Shown in pieces: positions 50,935 to 61,171 of a stretch of 64,000 bases of DNA (positions are counted from its first letter, which is position 1; each line of letters begins with the position of its first letter). Origin of the DNA: Amphritea atlantica (GTDB lineage: Bacteria; Pseudomonadota; Gammaproteobacteria; Pseudomonadales; Balneatricaceae); NCBI GenBank assembly GCA_024397875.1, contig CP073344.1:2719001-2783000 (forward strand), read 5' to 3'. The notes beneath the pieces are model-generated. The model did not search any database, was not told the origin of the DNA, and saw nothing but the letters and a program-made list of their open reading frames with translations. The translations under genes were made by a program, and so were the position numbers.

Positions 50935-52410
50935 ATGTCTAACAACTACTTCAACACGCTGCCTCTGCGTGAGCAACTGGAACAACTGGGTAAGTGCCGC
51001 TTCATGTCTATCGATGAGTTCAGCGATGGCGTAGAAGCCCTGAAAGGCAAGAAAATGGTTGTTATCGGTTGTGGTGCACAGGGCCTGGCTCAGGGCATGA
51101 ACCTGCGTGACAGCGGTTGTGATGTTTCTTACGCTCTGCGTGAAGCGGCTATCGCTGAAAAACGTCAGTCCTGGAAGAATGCAACTGAAAATGGTTTCGT
51201 TGTTGGTACATACGAAGAGCTGATCCCGACTGCAGACGTCGTACTGAACCTGACTCCAGACAAGCAGCACACTCCAGTTGTTAACGCGGTTATGCCGTTG
51301 ATGAAGGAAGGTGCCTGCCTGTCCTACTCTCACGGTTTCAACATCGTCGAGGAAGGCATGAAAATCCGTGACGACCTGACCGTTATCATGGTTGCTCCTA
51401 AGTGCCCGGGTTCTGAAGTACGTAACGAATATGTTCGTGGCTTCGGTGTACCTACGCTGATCGCTGTTCACGAAGACAACGATCCTAAGGGCGAAGGTCT
51501 GGCACTGGCTAAAGCATACGCTGCCGGTACCGGTGGTCACAAAGCGGGCGTACTGATGTCCTCTTTCATCGCTGAAGTTAAGTCCGACCTGATGGGCGAG
51601 CAGACTATCCTGTGCGGTATGCTGCAGACCGGTTCTCTGCTGTGCTTCGACAAGATGATTGAAGAAGGTATCGATGCAGGTTACGCATCTAAGCTGATTC
51701 AGTACGGTTGGGAAACGATCACCGAAGCGCTGAAATACGGCGGCGTAACCAACATGCTGGATCGCCTGTCTAACCCGGCGAAGATCAAGGCATTCGATCT
51801 GTCTGAAGAGCTGAAAGTTATCATGCGTCCGCTGTACAACAAGCACCAGGACGACATCATCGATGGCACTTTCTCCACCGTTATGATGGAAGACTGGGCG
51901 AACGATGATAAGAACCTGCTGGGCTGGCGTGCCGAAACGGCTGAAACAGCCTTCGAAAAAACGCCTGCTGGTGACGTTGAGATCTCTGAGCAGGAATACT
52001 TCGATAACGGTATCCTGATGGTTGCTATGGTTAAAGCGGGTGTTGAACTGGCATTCGAAACCATGACTGCAGCCGGTATCATCGCCGATTCTGCCTACTA
52101 CGAGTCACTGCATGAGACGCCGCTGATCGCCAACACCATCGCCCGTAAGAAGCTGTACGAGATGAACGCAACTATCTCTGATACTGCTGAATACGGCTGC
52201 TACCTGTATAACCACGCGTGTCTGCCGCTGCTGGCTGATTTCATGAAGGACATCAAGACCGACGTCATCGGCAAGGGTCTGGAACTGGACGACACCGGCG
52301 TAGACAACGCTCGCCTGATCGAAGTGAACGCTGCACTGCGCGCTCACCCGGTTGAAGCGATCGGTGCTGAACTGCGTGGCCACATGGCTGACATGAAGAA
52401 GATCGTTTAA
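50935..52410 (+). CDS. ilvC: ketol-acid reductoisomerase, class II
   Basis: Converts acetolactate or acetohydroxybutyrate to the dihydroxy acids of valine, leucine and isoleucine synthesis. The 491-residue length is that of the long class II enzymes of enterobacteria, with a duplicated C-terminal knotted domain. The Rossmann loop is [19 protein letters not shown] near residue 43; metal-binding residues lie in [17 protein letters not shown] near 218. Codon use is strongly biased, as for a highly expressed gene. A large open frame on the opposite strand is only its shadow. Confidence 0.97.
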   Translation: MSNNYFNTLPLREQLEQLGKCRFMSIDEFSDGVEALKGKKMVVIGCGAQGLAQGMNLRDSGCDVSYALREAAIAEKRQSWKNATENGFVVGTYEELIPTADVVLNLTPDKQHTPVVNAVMPLMKEGACLSYSHGFNIVEEGMKIRDDLTVIMVAPKCPGSEVRNEYVRGFGVPTLIAVHEDNDPKGEGLALAKAYAAGTGGHKAGVLMSSFIAEVKSDLMGEQTILCGMLQTGSLLCFDKMIEEGIDAGYASKLIQYGWETITEALKYGGVTNMLDRLSNPAKIKAFDLSEELKVIMRPLYNKHQDDIIDGTFSTVMMEDWANDDKNLLGWRAETAETAFEKTPAGDVEISEQEYFDNGILMVAMVKAGVELAFETMTAAGIIADSAYYESLHETPLIANTIARKKLYEMNATISDTAEYGCYLYNHACLPLLADFMKDIKTDVIGKGLELDDTGVDNARLIEVNAALRAHPVEAIGAELRGHMADMKKIV

Positions 52411-52446
52411 TTACGATCTCACCTGAGCGCTATGCACAGGTAACTG

Positions 52447-52478
52447 AAGGCCGGGACTGATCTCCTGGCCTTTTTTTT
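52447..52478 (+). terminator. Rho-independent terminator after ilvC
   Basis: AAGGCCGGG and CCTGGCCTT pair with one internal mismatch around ACTGATCT, followed by eight T. Confidence 0.85.
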
Positions 52479-52510
52479 GATTTTATAAACAACTTTTACG
52501 CTGATTCCGG

Positions 52511-53950
52511 ATGCCTATGAATATTCGCCTCGACAATCTGACGGTTAACTTTGATGATCGCTTTCAACTGGATGAGATCAACTGGCAACTGGACGACTCC
52601 CAGCACTGGGTCATTACCGGTACCAACGGTGCAGGTAAATCTGCATTAGCCGCGGTTCTGGCGGGTGCTGGCGATAACCTGAGCGGCACTATCGAAGGAC
52701 TGCCTGCGAAGGTGGGGCTGGTCTCTTTTGAGGCTCAGGCTGAGCTGATCGATCGGGAACGCAAAAAAGATGACGCCGATATTATGGACGTGATCTCAGA
52801 AGGTACCCCGGTGCATGAGATTCTCAGCGAAGGCGGCCGCAATCCGGAACTGATCGCTCAGCTGGTACAGATGTTTAAGCTGGAATCACTGGTTAACCGG
52901 TCTTTCCGCAAACTCTCCACCGGTGAATCCCGCAAGGTGATGCTGATCCGGGCTTTAGCCAGCGAACCGGATCTTCTGGTGCTCGACGAACCCTTTGACG
53001 GACTGGATAGCCACACTCTGGAGATGCTGCAACAATACCTTGCAGGCCTGGTAACAACGGTGCCGATGGTATTGGTACTGAACCGCTTCGATGAGTTTCC
53101 CGACTTCGTCACTCATATCGCGTATGTGGATCATGGTCGCCTGCAGCACCAGATCGACCGGAATGACAGTAAGGCGTACAACGAGCTTTACCAGCTGTTG
53201 CACCTTAAAACCAGCGACCTCCAGGTACCGGCAGCGGACCCGGAAACAGCAATTCCCACACTCGATCCGAGCCAGCCATTAGTAAAGCTGAACAGCATCA
53301 ACATCACCTATGACGGTCACCGTATCATCGATTCGCTGGACTGGACTATCGAACGCAATCAGCACTGGCAGCTGAGCGGACCCAACGGCAGTGGTAAAAC
53401 CGGTCTGCTGTCACTGATTACCGGCGATCATCCGCAGTGTTATGTCAACGATATTTTTGTGTTTGGATTTCAGCGGGGCAAAGGCGAAAGCATCTGGCAG
53501 ATTAAGCAGTTCATCGGCTACGTTTCCACCGCCCTGCAGTGGGAATATAAAGTGGGTACCGGGCTGCGCAATGTGATTATCTCCGGCTTCTACGACAGTA
53601 TCGGCCTGTACACCAAAGCCACCGACCGGCAGAAGAAAATCGCCGATAAATGGCTGGCGCTGCTGGGCATGTCTGACCGGGCGGATACCCCGTTCAACAA
53701 ACTCTCTTATGGCGACCAGCGCCTGCTGCTGATCGCCCGGGCAATGGTCAAGCACCCGCCGCTGCTGATTCTCGACGAACCCTGCCTGGGACTGGATGAT
53801 ATGAACCGGCAACTGGTGCTGGCGCTGATTGAAAAGATCTGCGCCGGCAGCGAAACCTCGGTGCTCTATGTAAACCACCACCCGGAAGACCGGATCAAAG
53901 GGATCGAACACTATCTGGCGCTGGAAAAACGTGAACCTGAAAATAGCTGA
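52511..53950 (+). CDS. modF: ModF-like tandem ABC ATPase
   Basis: A soluble protein with two ABC ATPase domains (479 residues; E. coli ModF 490). Walker A motifs are GTNGAGKS near residue 37 and GPNGSGKT near 291. Signatures are LSTGESRKVMLIRAL near 136 and LSYGDQRLLLIARAM near 401, with DEPFDGLD and DEPCLGLD as Walker B. The real ModF function is unclear despite the name. No molybdate permease gene adjoins, but the xdh molybdoenzyme lies in the same window. Confidence 0.85.
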   Translation: MPMNIRLDNLTVNFDDRFQLDEINWQLDDSQHWVITGTNGAGKSALAAVLAGAGDNLSGTIEGLPAKVGLVSFEAQAELIDRERKKDDADIMDVISEGTPVHEILSEGGRNPELIAQLVQMFKLESLVNRSFRKLSTGESRKVMLIRALASEPDLLVLDEPFDGLDSHTLEMLQQYLAGLVTTVPMVLVLNRFDEFPDFVTHIAYVDHGRLQHQIDRNDSKAYNELYQLLHLKTSDLQVPAADPETAIPTLDPSQPLVKLNSINITYDGHRIIDSLDWTIERNQHWQLSGPNGSGKTGLLSLITGDHPQCYVNDIFVFGFQRGKGESIWQIKQFIGYVSTALQWEYKVGTGLRNVIISGFYDSIGLYTKATDRQKKIADKWLALLGMSDRADTPFNKLSYGDQRLLLIARAMVKHPPLLILDEPCLGLDDMNRQLVLALIEKICAGSETSVLYVNHHPEDRIKGIEHYLALEKREPENS

Positions 53951-53983
53951 TCATCCGCTACTTTATTAACCAACAGACAAAAC

Positions 53984-54013
53984 AAAGCCCGACAGCAATG
54001 CCGGGCTTTTTTA
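53984..54013. terminator. bidirectional terminator, modF / porin gene
   Basis: AAAGCCCG (53985-53992) pairs with CGGGCTTT (54002-54009), flanked by A and T runs, between convergent genes. Confidence 0.85.
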
Positions 54014-54097
54014 TGGCTGAAGCGCGTGATTTAAAGGTATGTCAGAGTCCTGAAGGGGGTGGCCTCTGAGACAGATAATTCCGCAGCGTCAGGCATC

Positions 54098-55039
54098 TTA
54101 AAAGACGATACGCATACCCACCAGATAACCCGGATCGGTGTCATCCGCATCAGTATCGCCGATCTCTCCGAAGACGCTTACGGCTTTCTGCTCAGGGAAC
54201 TTATAGGTAGCGTTGGCGTACCAGCCAGTGACATCATCGCCGGCATCTTCATCACGGTTCTGAACCCCAACAGCTACGGTCGTTGTTGCTGCTACCGGGA
54301 AAGACGCCACCAGGTTATAGACATCGGCGGTATCTTCCATTGACCCGTAGTCCGCGCCAAACTTGGCGAAACCGGCATCAAAGGTCACACCCACACCCCA
54401 GCTATCAACCGAGTCGGAGCCCATTTCCTGATAGTTCTGGTACGCAGCCATCAGCCCCAGATTACCCAACTCGGTAGAGACAAACAGGTCAGTGGATTTA
54501 GTGCCATCGCTATCCCCATTGCCTTCCGCTTTGAGATCGGTGGAAACCGACACAAACACATTAGCAAACTGCGCATCGACACGGATAACATCATCACCGG
54601 CATCATCGTTCAGGTCGAAAATGTCGTCCTCAACTACCGTTTCATAAGCCTTTTCAACGCTGAACTCATCGGTGGAATAGTTCTGCTTACCCACCCGCAG
54701 ATCGATATCGTTAAAGCTCAAACCCAGGTAGGCTTCTTCCAGCTTGCCACCATCCTGAGAATCGTCGCTCTGATCATTGGCACGTTTATCAAAACTGTAA
54801 TCCAGCTGTGCAAATGCGCTCATGCCTTCATTGATGCTATAGGTCAACCGGTTTTTCAGTTCCAGATCGTCAAACTCCAGATCCTGATCCTGGTTATCGC
54901 CGATCTTCTGACGCAGCTGAACCTGCAGATCACCTTTAAGGTCATACTTCAGGCCATTGCCTTCATAGATAGTTGCCGCCTGAACGGAACCTGCCAGTAT
55001 CGCTGCTGCAATTGCAGTAGTCAGAGCTACTCTCTTCAT
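54098..55039 (-). CDS. outer-membrane porin (Gram-negative general porin type)
   Basis: A 313-residue β-barrel porin. The signal peptide MKRVALTTAIAAAILAGSVQA is followed by an ATIYEGNGLKYDLKGDLQ start, acidic loops (several Asp-rich), and a C-terminal phenylalanine (GMRIVF) for outer-membrane assembly. I start at the ATG at 55039 (GGAG 8 bases upstream) instead of an in-frame GTG at 55051. It lies next to the tct transporter genes on the same strand but behind their terminator; it may let tricarboxylate-like substrates in. Confidence 0.88.
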   Translation of the reverse strand: MKRVALTTAIAAAILAGSVQAATIYEGNGLKYDLKGDLQVQLRQKIGDNQDQDLEFDDLELKNRLTYSINEGMSAFAQLDYSFDKRANDQSDDSQDGGKLEEAYLGLSFNDIDLRVGKQNYSTDEFSVEKAYETVVEDDIFDLNDDAGDDVIRVDAQFANVFVSVSTDLKAEGNGDSDGTKSTDLFVSTELGNLGLMAAYQNYQEMGSDSVDSWGVGVTFDAGFAKFGADYGSMEDTADVYNLVASFPVAATTTVAVGVQNRDEDAGDDVTGWYANATYKFPEQKAVSVFGEIGDTDADDTDPGYLVGMRIVF

Positions 55040-55263
55040 CGTGTTCTCCACTTCATTGATGGATTGCTTTTATATTTTTTTCGCTCAGGTTTTCGGGTTA
55101 CCTGAAACCCATCGGTGCCTGCGATCCACTTCAGTACAAGACTGCAACGAAGCGGTTTAAACACACTTTAAACCGTGAAGACCAACATTATAAGCTATTG
55201 AAAATAAAGGATTTATTATTCATTAAAACCATTAAAAACTTTCTGTTCACAGCGCCCGACAGA

Positions 55264-55298
55264 CATAAAAAAACCCGGCCGAAGCCAGGTTTTTTTAT
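55264..55298 (-). terminator. terminator after tctA
   Basis: CATAAAAAAACC..GGTTTTTTTATG, with inner GGC-CGAA-GCC, makes a symmetric hairpin with A/T runs, downstream of tctA on the minus strand. Confidence 0.85.
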
Positions 55299-55321
55299 GC
55301 ATGAGCACCTCTACGAACGCA

Positions 55322-56863
55322 TCAACCCTCGCCTTCGTTAACCGCCACTTCCGGTCCGCGCGCCCCCTTACGACTGCGGAACAGATCCAGCACAGGCGGC
55401 ACCACCAGAACGATGATGGCGATAGAGATAATCGTCAGTGTCAGCGGACGCTCCCACAGGAAGGCCAGACTGCCATCAGAGATCACCAGCGCACGACTGA
55501 GATTGGTCTCCATCAGGCCACCGAGAATGTAACCCAGCAGCATCGGCGCCATCGGAAACTCCAGCAGCTTAAGGAAGATCGCGATCACCGTAATCACCAC
55601 CATCATCTGGATATCAAAGGTATTGAAGCTGACCAGATAAACCCCGGTGATCGAGAAGAACAGAATCATCGGAATCAGAATCGGACGCGGAATCACCAGC
55701 AACTTTGAAATGTATGGGATCAGCGGCAGGTTCAGAATCAGTAACACCAGGTTGCCAAAGTACATGGAGATAATCACCGACCAGAACACATCCGGATGAT
55801 CCACGAACAGACGCGGCCCCGGCTGAATGCCATAAGCGATCAGTGCCCCCAGCATAATAGCCGTGGTACCAGAGCCCGGAATACCCAGTGTCAGCAAAGG
55901 AACAAATGAACCGGTAGACGCCGCATTGTTCGCCGATTCCGGTGCCGCCAGTCCACGCAGGGACCCCTTACCAAACTTAAGTTTCTCTTTTGCAGAAGCC
56001 AGATTACGCTCCAGACCGTAGGCCAGGAAAGACGCAATGGTGGCACCGGCGCCAGGCAGAACGCCCACCAGAAAACCGAATACAGAGGAACGGGCTACCG
56101 TCGGCGCGACCTCTATGATCTCCGCCCTGCTGAGTTTCATACTACCCAGCTTACTCATATCAACCTGCTCTTCCTCTTCCCGGTGTTCACCCTTGAGTAC
56201 GGTCATCACCACTTCAGTCAGCGCGAAAGTCGCCATCGCCAGCAACAGGAAGCTGATGCCATCAATCAGATCGATACTGCCAAAGGTAAAGCGGGTCGCT
56301 CCGGAGGTTGTATCCGTACCCACCGTGGCAATCATCAGACCAAATACGGTCATAATCAGTGCTTTAAGCACCTGCCCTTTGCCCGAAAAGGCCGCCACCG
56401 CTGTCAGCCCCAGAATCATCAGGGCAAAGTAATCAGTCGACTGAAAGCTGAGGGAGACTTTCGCCAGTGCCGGTGCGGCAAACAGCAGCGCCAGCGCCCC
56501 CACAGTGCCGCCGGTAAAAGAGGAGTAAGCAGCCAGTGCCAGAGCCTTACCTGCCTGATTCTTCTGTGCCAGCGGATAACCATCAAATGCAGTCACCACC
56601 GTACTGGCACAACCCGGAGCGTTGATCAGAATGGAGGAGGTCGAGCCGCCAAACACAGCACCATAATAAACCCCCGCCATCAAAATGATGCCGGAAGACG
56701 GGTCAAGGCCATAGGTAATCGGGATCATCAGCGCTACCGCTGAGATCGGCCCCAAACCTGGCAGCATACCGATAAAGGTCCCGGCAAAGCAGCCCGCCAC
56801 GACCATCAATAGATTGAAGGGCATCACCGCTGTGGATAGCCCGGTAAAAATTCCGTCTAACAT
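55322..56863 (-). CDS. tctA: tripartite tricarboxylate transporter, large membrane subunit
   Basis: A 513-residue TctA with about 11-12 hydrophobic segments. Family markers are MLPGLGPISAVALMIPITYGLDPSSGIILMAGVYYG near residue 32 and the second GxxPGxGAT motif VGVLPGAGATIASFLAYGLE near 268; GIPGSGTTAIMLGALIAYG near 330 follows. The ATG at 56863 lies 4 bases after the tctB stop. Forms the permease with TctB and takes substrate from TctC. Confidence 0.92.
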   Translation of the reverse strand: MLDGIFTGLSTAVMPFNLLMVVAGCFAGTFIGMLPGLGPISAVALMIPITYGLDPSSGIILMAGVYYGAVFGGSTSSILINAPGCASTVVTAFDGYPLAQKNQAGKALALAAYSSFTGGTVGALALLFAAPALAKVSLSFQSTDYFALMILGLTAVAAFSGKGQVLKALIMTVFGLMIATVGTDTTSGATRFTFGSIDLIDGISFLLLAMATFALTEVVMTVLKGEHREEEEQVDMSKLGSMKLSRAEIIEVAPTVARSSVFGFLVGVLPGAGATIASFLAYGLERNLASAKEKLKFGKGSLRGLAAPESANNAASTGSFVPLLTLGIPGSGTTAIMLGALIAYGIQPGPRLFVDHPDVFWSVIISMYFGNLVLLILNLPLIPYISKLLVIPRPILIPMILFFSITGVYLVSFNTFDIQMMVVITVIAIFLKLLEFPMAPMLLGYILGGLMETNLSRALVISDGSLAFLWERPLTLTIISIAIIVLVVPPVLDLFRSRKGARGPEVAVNEGEG

Positions 56864-56867
56864 CGCC

Positions 56868-57341
56868 TTAGCCCCCGAAAAAGTGCATGAAAAGCTGGCC
56901 CGGTGCCAGATAGATATCCAACAACTTAGCCAGCACGAACCAGATCCCCACAGCAAAAGGGACAGAAACCATCAACAGTATTTTTATGTTGCGCTCTCCG
57001 AGTAGCCAGAATCCACCGATCAGGAACAACATGGTCGCCAACATAAAACCGGTCCATTCCAGTGCCAGACCAAACACTACGATCAGTACCAATAACTTTG
57101 CCACCAGCGCAAAGTCATAGTTGCTAAGACTCAGACGCTTACTCTCAGTCCGCTCTGCGGTAAGCAGCAAGGCGATAGACAAAATACCGCCGAGTATAGC
57201 CAGAGTTTTTGGTACAGTGCGCGCAGTAAAGGGTTCAAATTCATCCCCCGGCAGCATCTGTATATCCCCGGCATAATAGCCATACAGCAGCGACAGGCAG
57301 AGAAACACCAGTCCGCCAATGTGATCTTTAGTTATAATCAT
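56868..57341 (-). CDS. tctB: tripartite tricarboxylate transporter, small membrane subunit
   Basis: A 157-residue TctB with four hydrophobic helices. The typical first part, MIITKDHIGGLVFLCLSLLYGYYAGDIQMLP, has the conserved AGDIQMLPGDEFEPFTARTVP-type region. I start at the ATG at 57341 after GGGGG; the frame upstream is not TctB-like. Translationally close to tctA. Confidence 0.9.
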   Translation of the reverse strand: MIITKDHIGGLVFLCLSLLYGYYAGDIQMLPGDEFEPFTARTVPKTLAILGGILSIALLLTAERTESKRLSLSNYDFALVAKLLVLIVVFGLALEWTGFMLATMLFLIGGFWLLGERNIKILLMVSVPFAVGIWFVLAKLLDIYLAPGQLFMHFFGG

Positions 57342-57504
57342 GAAGCACCCCCGGACATCGAAAACTGTCGGATAAAACAAAAAGCTCCGGACCGCAGGCT
57401 TACCTATACTAAGCGCTGTTGATAGAGGCCCGGAGAAGAACAAATAAACAGAGATGGAAGACGGTCAGACTGAAACAGTGCTAACCGCCTGACAAAGCAC
57501 AGCC

Positions 57505-58488
57505 TTACTTAAGGAAACCCAGCTCCCGCATCAGGTCGCCCACCTCTTTTTCCTGCTGTTCGAGGAACGTAATGAACTGGTCATCCGGTTTGAAGATCTC
57601 AACCCAGCCATTACGGGCACGAACTGCTTCCCACTCATCGGTGTCATACATCTTCTGCAGGGTGGCTACAAACTCCGCCTTTTCACTGTCATTGATACCA
57701 GGAGCGGCAAAGAAACCACGCCAGTTAACAAAGGTAGCGTCGTAGCCCTGCTCTTGGAGCGTTGGTACTTCGGGTGCAGCCTCATTTCGCTCGTCACCGG
57801 TCATCACCAGAATCCGGACCTCGCCTGCTTCAGCCAGCGCCAGTGCTTCACTGAAGCCGGTAGACAGGATCGATGTCTCACCCGAGAGCAGACCCGCCAT
57901 CGCTTTACCGCCAGCATCATAGGCGACATAGCGAACCTGACGGGCATCACCGCCAGCCGCTTTGAAGGCCATCGCCGCGACCAGATGATCCATGCTGCCA
58001 CGGGCTGAACCGCCGCCAATCTTTATTGAACGCGGGTTCTCTTTAAACTCAGCAACAACCTCTTTAAAGCTTTGGTATTTGGAATCTTTCTTCACAACAA
58101 AGGCGCCAAAGTCACCGATAGTCGCAGCAATAGGCGTCAGATCGCGAAATGACTGTGGGAACACCTTAGACAGTGAACGGATCACAATCGGCGTCGAGTT
58201 GACCATCAGGGTGTCATGTTTCTGATCAGCGGTTTCGATCAGGTGAGCAATCGCTTTGCCGCCACCGCCACCGGACATGTTTTCATAAGAGACACTGTCA
58301 ACCAGTCCCGCTTTACTCAGGGCTTCACCGGTACCCCGTGCAGTACCATCCCAGCCACCACCGGCGCCACCAGGAATCAGAAAGTGAACACTCTCCATGG
58401 CCGCTACATGAAATGATGCACCCGCAGTCAGACAGGTTGTCAGCAGCGCTGCCATCAGGGTTTTGTTATTCTTAGTTTTACAAAACAT
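57505..58488 (-). CDS. tctC: tripartite tricarboxylate transporter, substrate-binding protein
   Basis: A 327-residue periplasmic binding protein of the TTT family. The N-terminal signal sequence (TLMAALLTTCLTAGASFHVAA) is followed by the family start VHFLIPGGAGGGWDGTARGTGEALS, GKAIAHLI near 95, GGGSARGSMDHLVAAM near 156 and GWRGFFAAPG-like NWRGFFAAPGINDSEK near 260. First gene of tctCBA. It is divergent from the sensor gene. The carboxylate bound is unknown. Confidence 0.92.
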   Translation of the reverse strand: MFCKTKNNKTLMAALLTTCLTAGASFHVAAMESVHFLIPGGAGGGWDGTARGTGEALSKAGLVDSVSYENMSGGGGGKAIAHLIETADQKHDTLMVNSTPIVIRSLSKVFPQSFRDLTPIAATIGDFGAFVVKKDSKYQSFKEVVAEFKENPRSIKIGGGSARGSMDHLVAAMAFKAAGGDARQVRYVAYDAGGKAMAGLLSGETSILSTGFSEALALAEAGEVRILVMTGDERNEAAPEVPTLQEQGYDATFVNWRGFFAAPGINDSEKAEFVATLQKMYDTDEWEAVRARNGWVEIFKPDDQFITFLEQQEKEVGDLMRELGFLK

Positions 58489-58702
58489 TCGAAACTCCTC
58501 GCTTTATAACGCTCGTTCTTATAGTTAGATGCACAATAGATTTCGGATGCTTTTTAATAAAGCTTATGAATTTAAAGACTTTTTAAAACGTAAAAATCAT
58601 TTTGTTTATAATGTTTACGAGCCAACGCCAGGCAGAGTGATTAATATCTGAGCAACGCTTAATAAAAATGTTGCACCGGGTCGGCGAAAACGCCCGTTAA
58701 GA

Positions 58703-60325
58703 ATGAGTACCACAATAATAATGAAGCTTCGTCAGCTAAAACTTAAACAGCGAATGATTCTGATTCTGGGGATAATGGCGCTGATACAAACAGGGTTTAT
58801 CGGTCTGTTTGCCTTGCACTATCTCGAACGTTCGCTTGATGAACAGATCGGTCAGCGCGCGCTGGATGTCGCCAAGACCATCGCTGCGATGCCGGATGTT
58901 ATTCAGGCGGTAGAACAGAAAGACAGTCTCTATCTGCAGCCACTGAGCATCTCCCTGGCGAAAACAACCCGGGCCCGTTTTGTTGTCATTGGCGATAATG
59001 ATGGTATTCGCCTGGCGCACCCAAGACCGGAAAAGATCGGTCACTCGATGGCGGACGATGATGGCGATACCGGCTACCCGGCACTGATTGAAGGGCATGG
59101 TTATATCGCTAAAGCTGTGGGCTCACTGGGCTGGTCGATGCGCGGTAAAGCACCGGTCATCAGCGCAGATGGCAATATTGTCGGATTAATCTCTGTCGGT
59201 TACGATCTGAACCGGGTAAGCGAGATAATCCAGCGCTACCGACTCACGCTGATTCTGGTCATCCTCGGTTCATTTATTGTCAGTGCAGCGATAGCGGTCT
59301 GGTTTGCCAACCACTTTAAAAAAGCGATCTTCGGGCTGGAGCCTGAGCAGATCGCCCGCCTGTTTGATGAGCAGCGTGCGACGCTGGAGTCGGTACGTGA
59401 AGGCATTATCGCCATTAACAGTGCCGGTGAGATAACCACCATTAACCAGACGGCAATCGAAACCCTGGGACTGCCCAAAAATGGCAGCCTGATCGGCCGT
59501 AAAATCGATGAAGTTTTGCCTGACAGTTGCATGCTGGACGTGCTGAATACCGGCGAACCCCAGTTTGATCAGGAAGTGTGGCGTGGCGATCACTGCATTA
59601 TCGCCAACCGTCTGCCTCTGAAACAGGGCGATACCATCACCGGAGCCGTGTCCAGTTTTCGCCGCAAGGATGAACTGGATATGGTCAGTCAGCAGCTCAC
59701 CCGGATTCAACAGTACGCTGACACCCTGCGCAGCCAGTCTCACGAATATTCCAACAAACTCCATACCATCGCCGGCCTGATTCAGATCGGTGCCTCCGAT
59801 AAGGCGCTGCAACTGATCGGACAGGAAACCCAAAGCCATCAGGCGCTAATCAAACTGTTGATGAAAGCAGTACCCGACCCGGTGCTGGCCGGATGCTTAC
59901 TGGGTAAATATAATCGCGCCCGTGAAATGGGCCTGACACTGGTCATCGACCCGGAAAGTGAGATGACCTCTCTGCCGGAAAAGCTCCCCCGCGAGCAGTT
60001 GGTCAGTATTATTGGCAATCTCATCGATAACGCGCTTGAAGCAACCCTTAAGCATCACGGTAATGAAGGCAGAGTGCTCCTGGCGATGACCGATCTGGGC
60101 AATGATCTGATCTTTGAAATCGAAGATCAGGGACCCGGTATTCCGTTGCAACAGCAGGACAAGATATTTGAAAAAGGCTTCAGCAGTAAAACGAATGATG
60201 GTCATGGCTATGGCCTGCATCTGGTAAAAAACCTGCTGGATAAGCTTTGTGGCACTATAACTATAGAGAGCGGCAGTGCAGGCGGCAGTCGCTTTACCGT
60301 ATATATCCCCAAAAATAAAAAATAA
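58703..60325 (+). CDS. CitA/DcuS-type sensor histidine kinase
   Basis: A 540-residue membrane sensor with two hydrophobic helices (about residues 17-42 and 178-200). Between them lies a periplasmic sensor of about 130 residues, of the PASp/CitA type (RARFVVIGDNDGIRLAHPRPEKIGHSMADDD). A cytoplasmic PAS follows, then the H-box QSHEYSNKLHTIAGLIQIG with H347, and ATPase motifs NLIDNALEATLKH near 440 and GHGYGLHLVKNLL near 503. Divergent from tctC, it probably senses the substrate of TctABC. The LAHPRPEKIG motif matches citrate- and C4-dicarboxylate sensors. Confidence 0.9.
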   Translation: MSTTIIMKLRQLKLKQRMILILGIMALIQTGFIGLFALHYLERSLDEQIGQRALDVAKTIAAMPDVIQAVEQKDSLYLQPLSISLAKTTRARFVVIGDNDGIRLAHPRPEKIGHSMADDDGDTGYPALIEGHGYIAKAVGSLGWSMRGKAPVISADGNIVGLISVGYDLNRVSEIIQRYRLTLILVILGSFIVSAAIAVWFANHFKKAIFGLEPEQIARLFDEQRATLESVREGIIAINSAGEITTINQTAIETLGLPKNGSLIGRKIDEVLPDSCMLDVLNTGEPQFDQEVWRGDHCIIANRLPLKQGDTITGAVSSFRRKDELDMVSQQLTRIQQYADTLRSQSHEYSNKLHTIAGLIQIGASDKALQLIGQETQSHQALIKLLMKAVPDPVLAGCLLGKYNRAREMGLTLVIDPESEMTSLPEKLPREQLVSIIGNLIDNALEATLKHHGNEGRVLLAMTDLGNDLIFEIEDQGPGIPLQQQDKIFEKGFSSKTNDGHGYGLHLVKNLLDKLCGTITIESGSAGGSRFTVYIPKNKK

Positions 60326-60342
60326 CATGGGTTCAATCACAG

Positions 60343-61032
60343 ATGATAAAAGTTGTAATTGCTGAAGATGATCCACAGATCGCAGAGATCCAACGGCGTT
60401 TTCTCGAACGCATAGACGGGTTTGAGCTGGCAGGCATCGCCCACCGGCTGGAAGAAGCGGAGGATCTGATTGAAATCCTGCAGCCCGATCTGTTGCTGTT
60501 GGATATTCAGTTTCCCAGCGGTACCGGTTTTGACCTGCTGCGAAAGATCCGCGCGGGTAATATCGCTATCGATGTGATTATGATTACCGCAGCTAAAGAG
60601 GTGGACACTTTGCGCGAAGCGCTGCATGGCGGAGTCTTCGACTACATTCTTAAACCACTGGTATTCGAACGGCTGCAGGAAACACTGCATAACTACCAGC
60701 AACATCTGCAAAAATTTCGCAGCCTGGAAACCCTCGCTCAGAGTGATGTGGACAGAGTACTGCCTCGCAGTACGTCATCCCATGAGACCACAGCCAGTGA
60801 AGTGGTGCGGCTGCCAAAAGGGATTGATGCCATCACTCTGGAAAAAATCAATAAAGTATTTACCGATCGCAGCACTACCCTCAACGCTGAAGAGGTCGGA
60901 GAAATCATCGGCGCCAGCCGGACCACCGCCCGTCGCTATCTGGAATATCTGGTGAGTTGCTCCGAACTCACCGCTGAAGTCAGCTATGGCACTGTCGGTC
61001 GACCTGAAAGACGCTATCAAAAGAGTCGCTAA
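60343..61032 (+). CDS. CitB/DcuR-type response regulator
   Basis: A 229-residue regulator. Receiver with acidic DDPQ near residue 8, phospho-acceptor D54 in LLLLDIQFPSGTG and lysine in KPL near 105, plus a C-terminal HTH (LNAEEVGEIIGASRTTARRYLEYLVSC near 185). It follows the sensor gene after 17 bases. Expected target: the divergent tctCBA promoter. Confidence 0.9.
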   Translation: MIKVVIAEDDPQIAEIQRRFLERIDGFELAGIAHRLEEAEDLIEILQPDLLLLDIQFPSGTGFDLLRKIRAGNIAIDVIMITAAKEVDTLREALHGGVFDYILKPLVFERLQETLHNYQQHLQKFRSLETLAQSDVDRVLPRSTSSHETTASEVVRLPKGIDAITLEKINKVFTDRSTTLNAEEVGEIIGASRTTARRYLEYLVSCSELTAEVSYGTVGRPERRYQKSR

Positions 61033-61171
61033 TACGTTGCGGTTCGACATGCCGGTAACCCGACGCAACGGCGGCGCTTACCAGAAAAAGCAGCCATAAA
61101 ACCTAATGTGAATCCGATATACTCAGTTTTGATTCATTTTGCAGGAAAGTTCACTTAGCAGGAGTGAAGTA

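Noticed and set aside
50926..51846. 306-codon open frame antisense to ilvC
   Set aside because: It mirrors the strongly biased codons of ilvC and has no family motifs or ribosome site; ilvC is certain.
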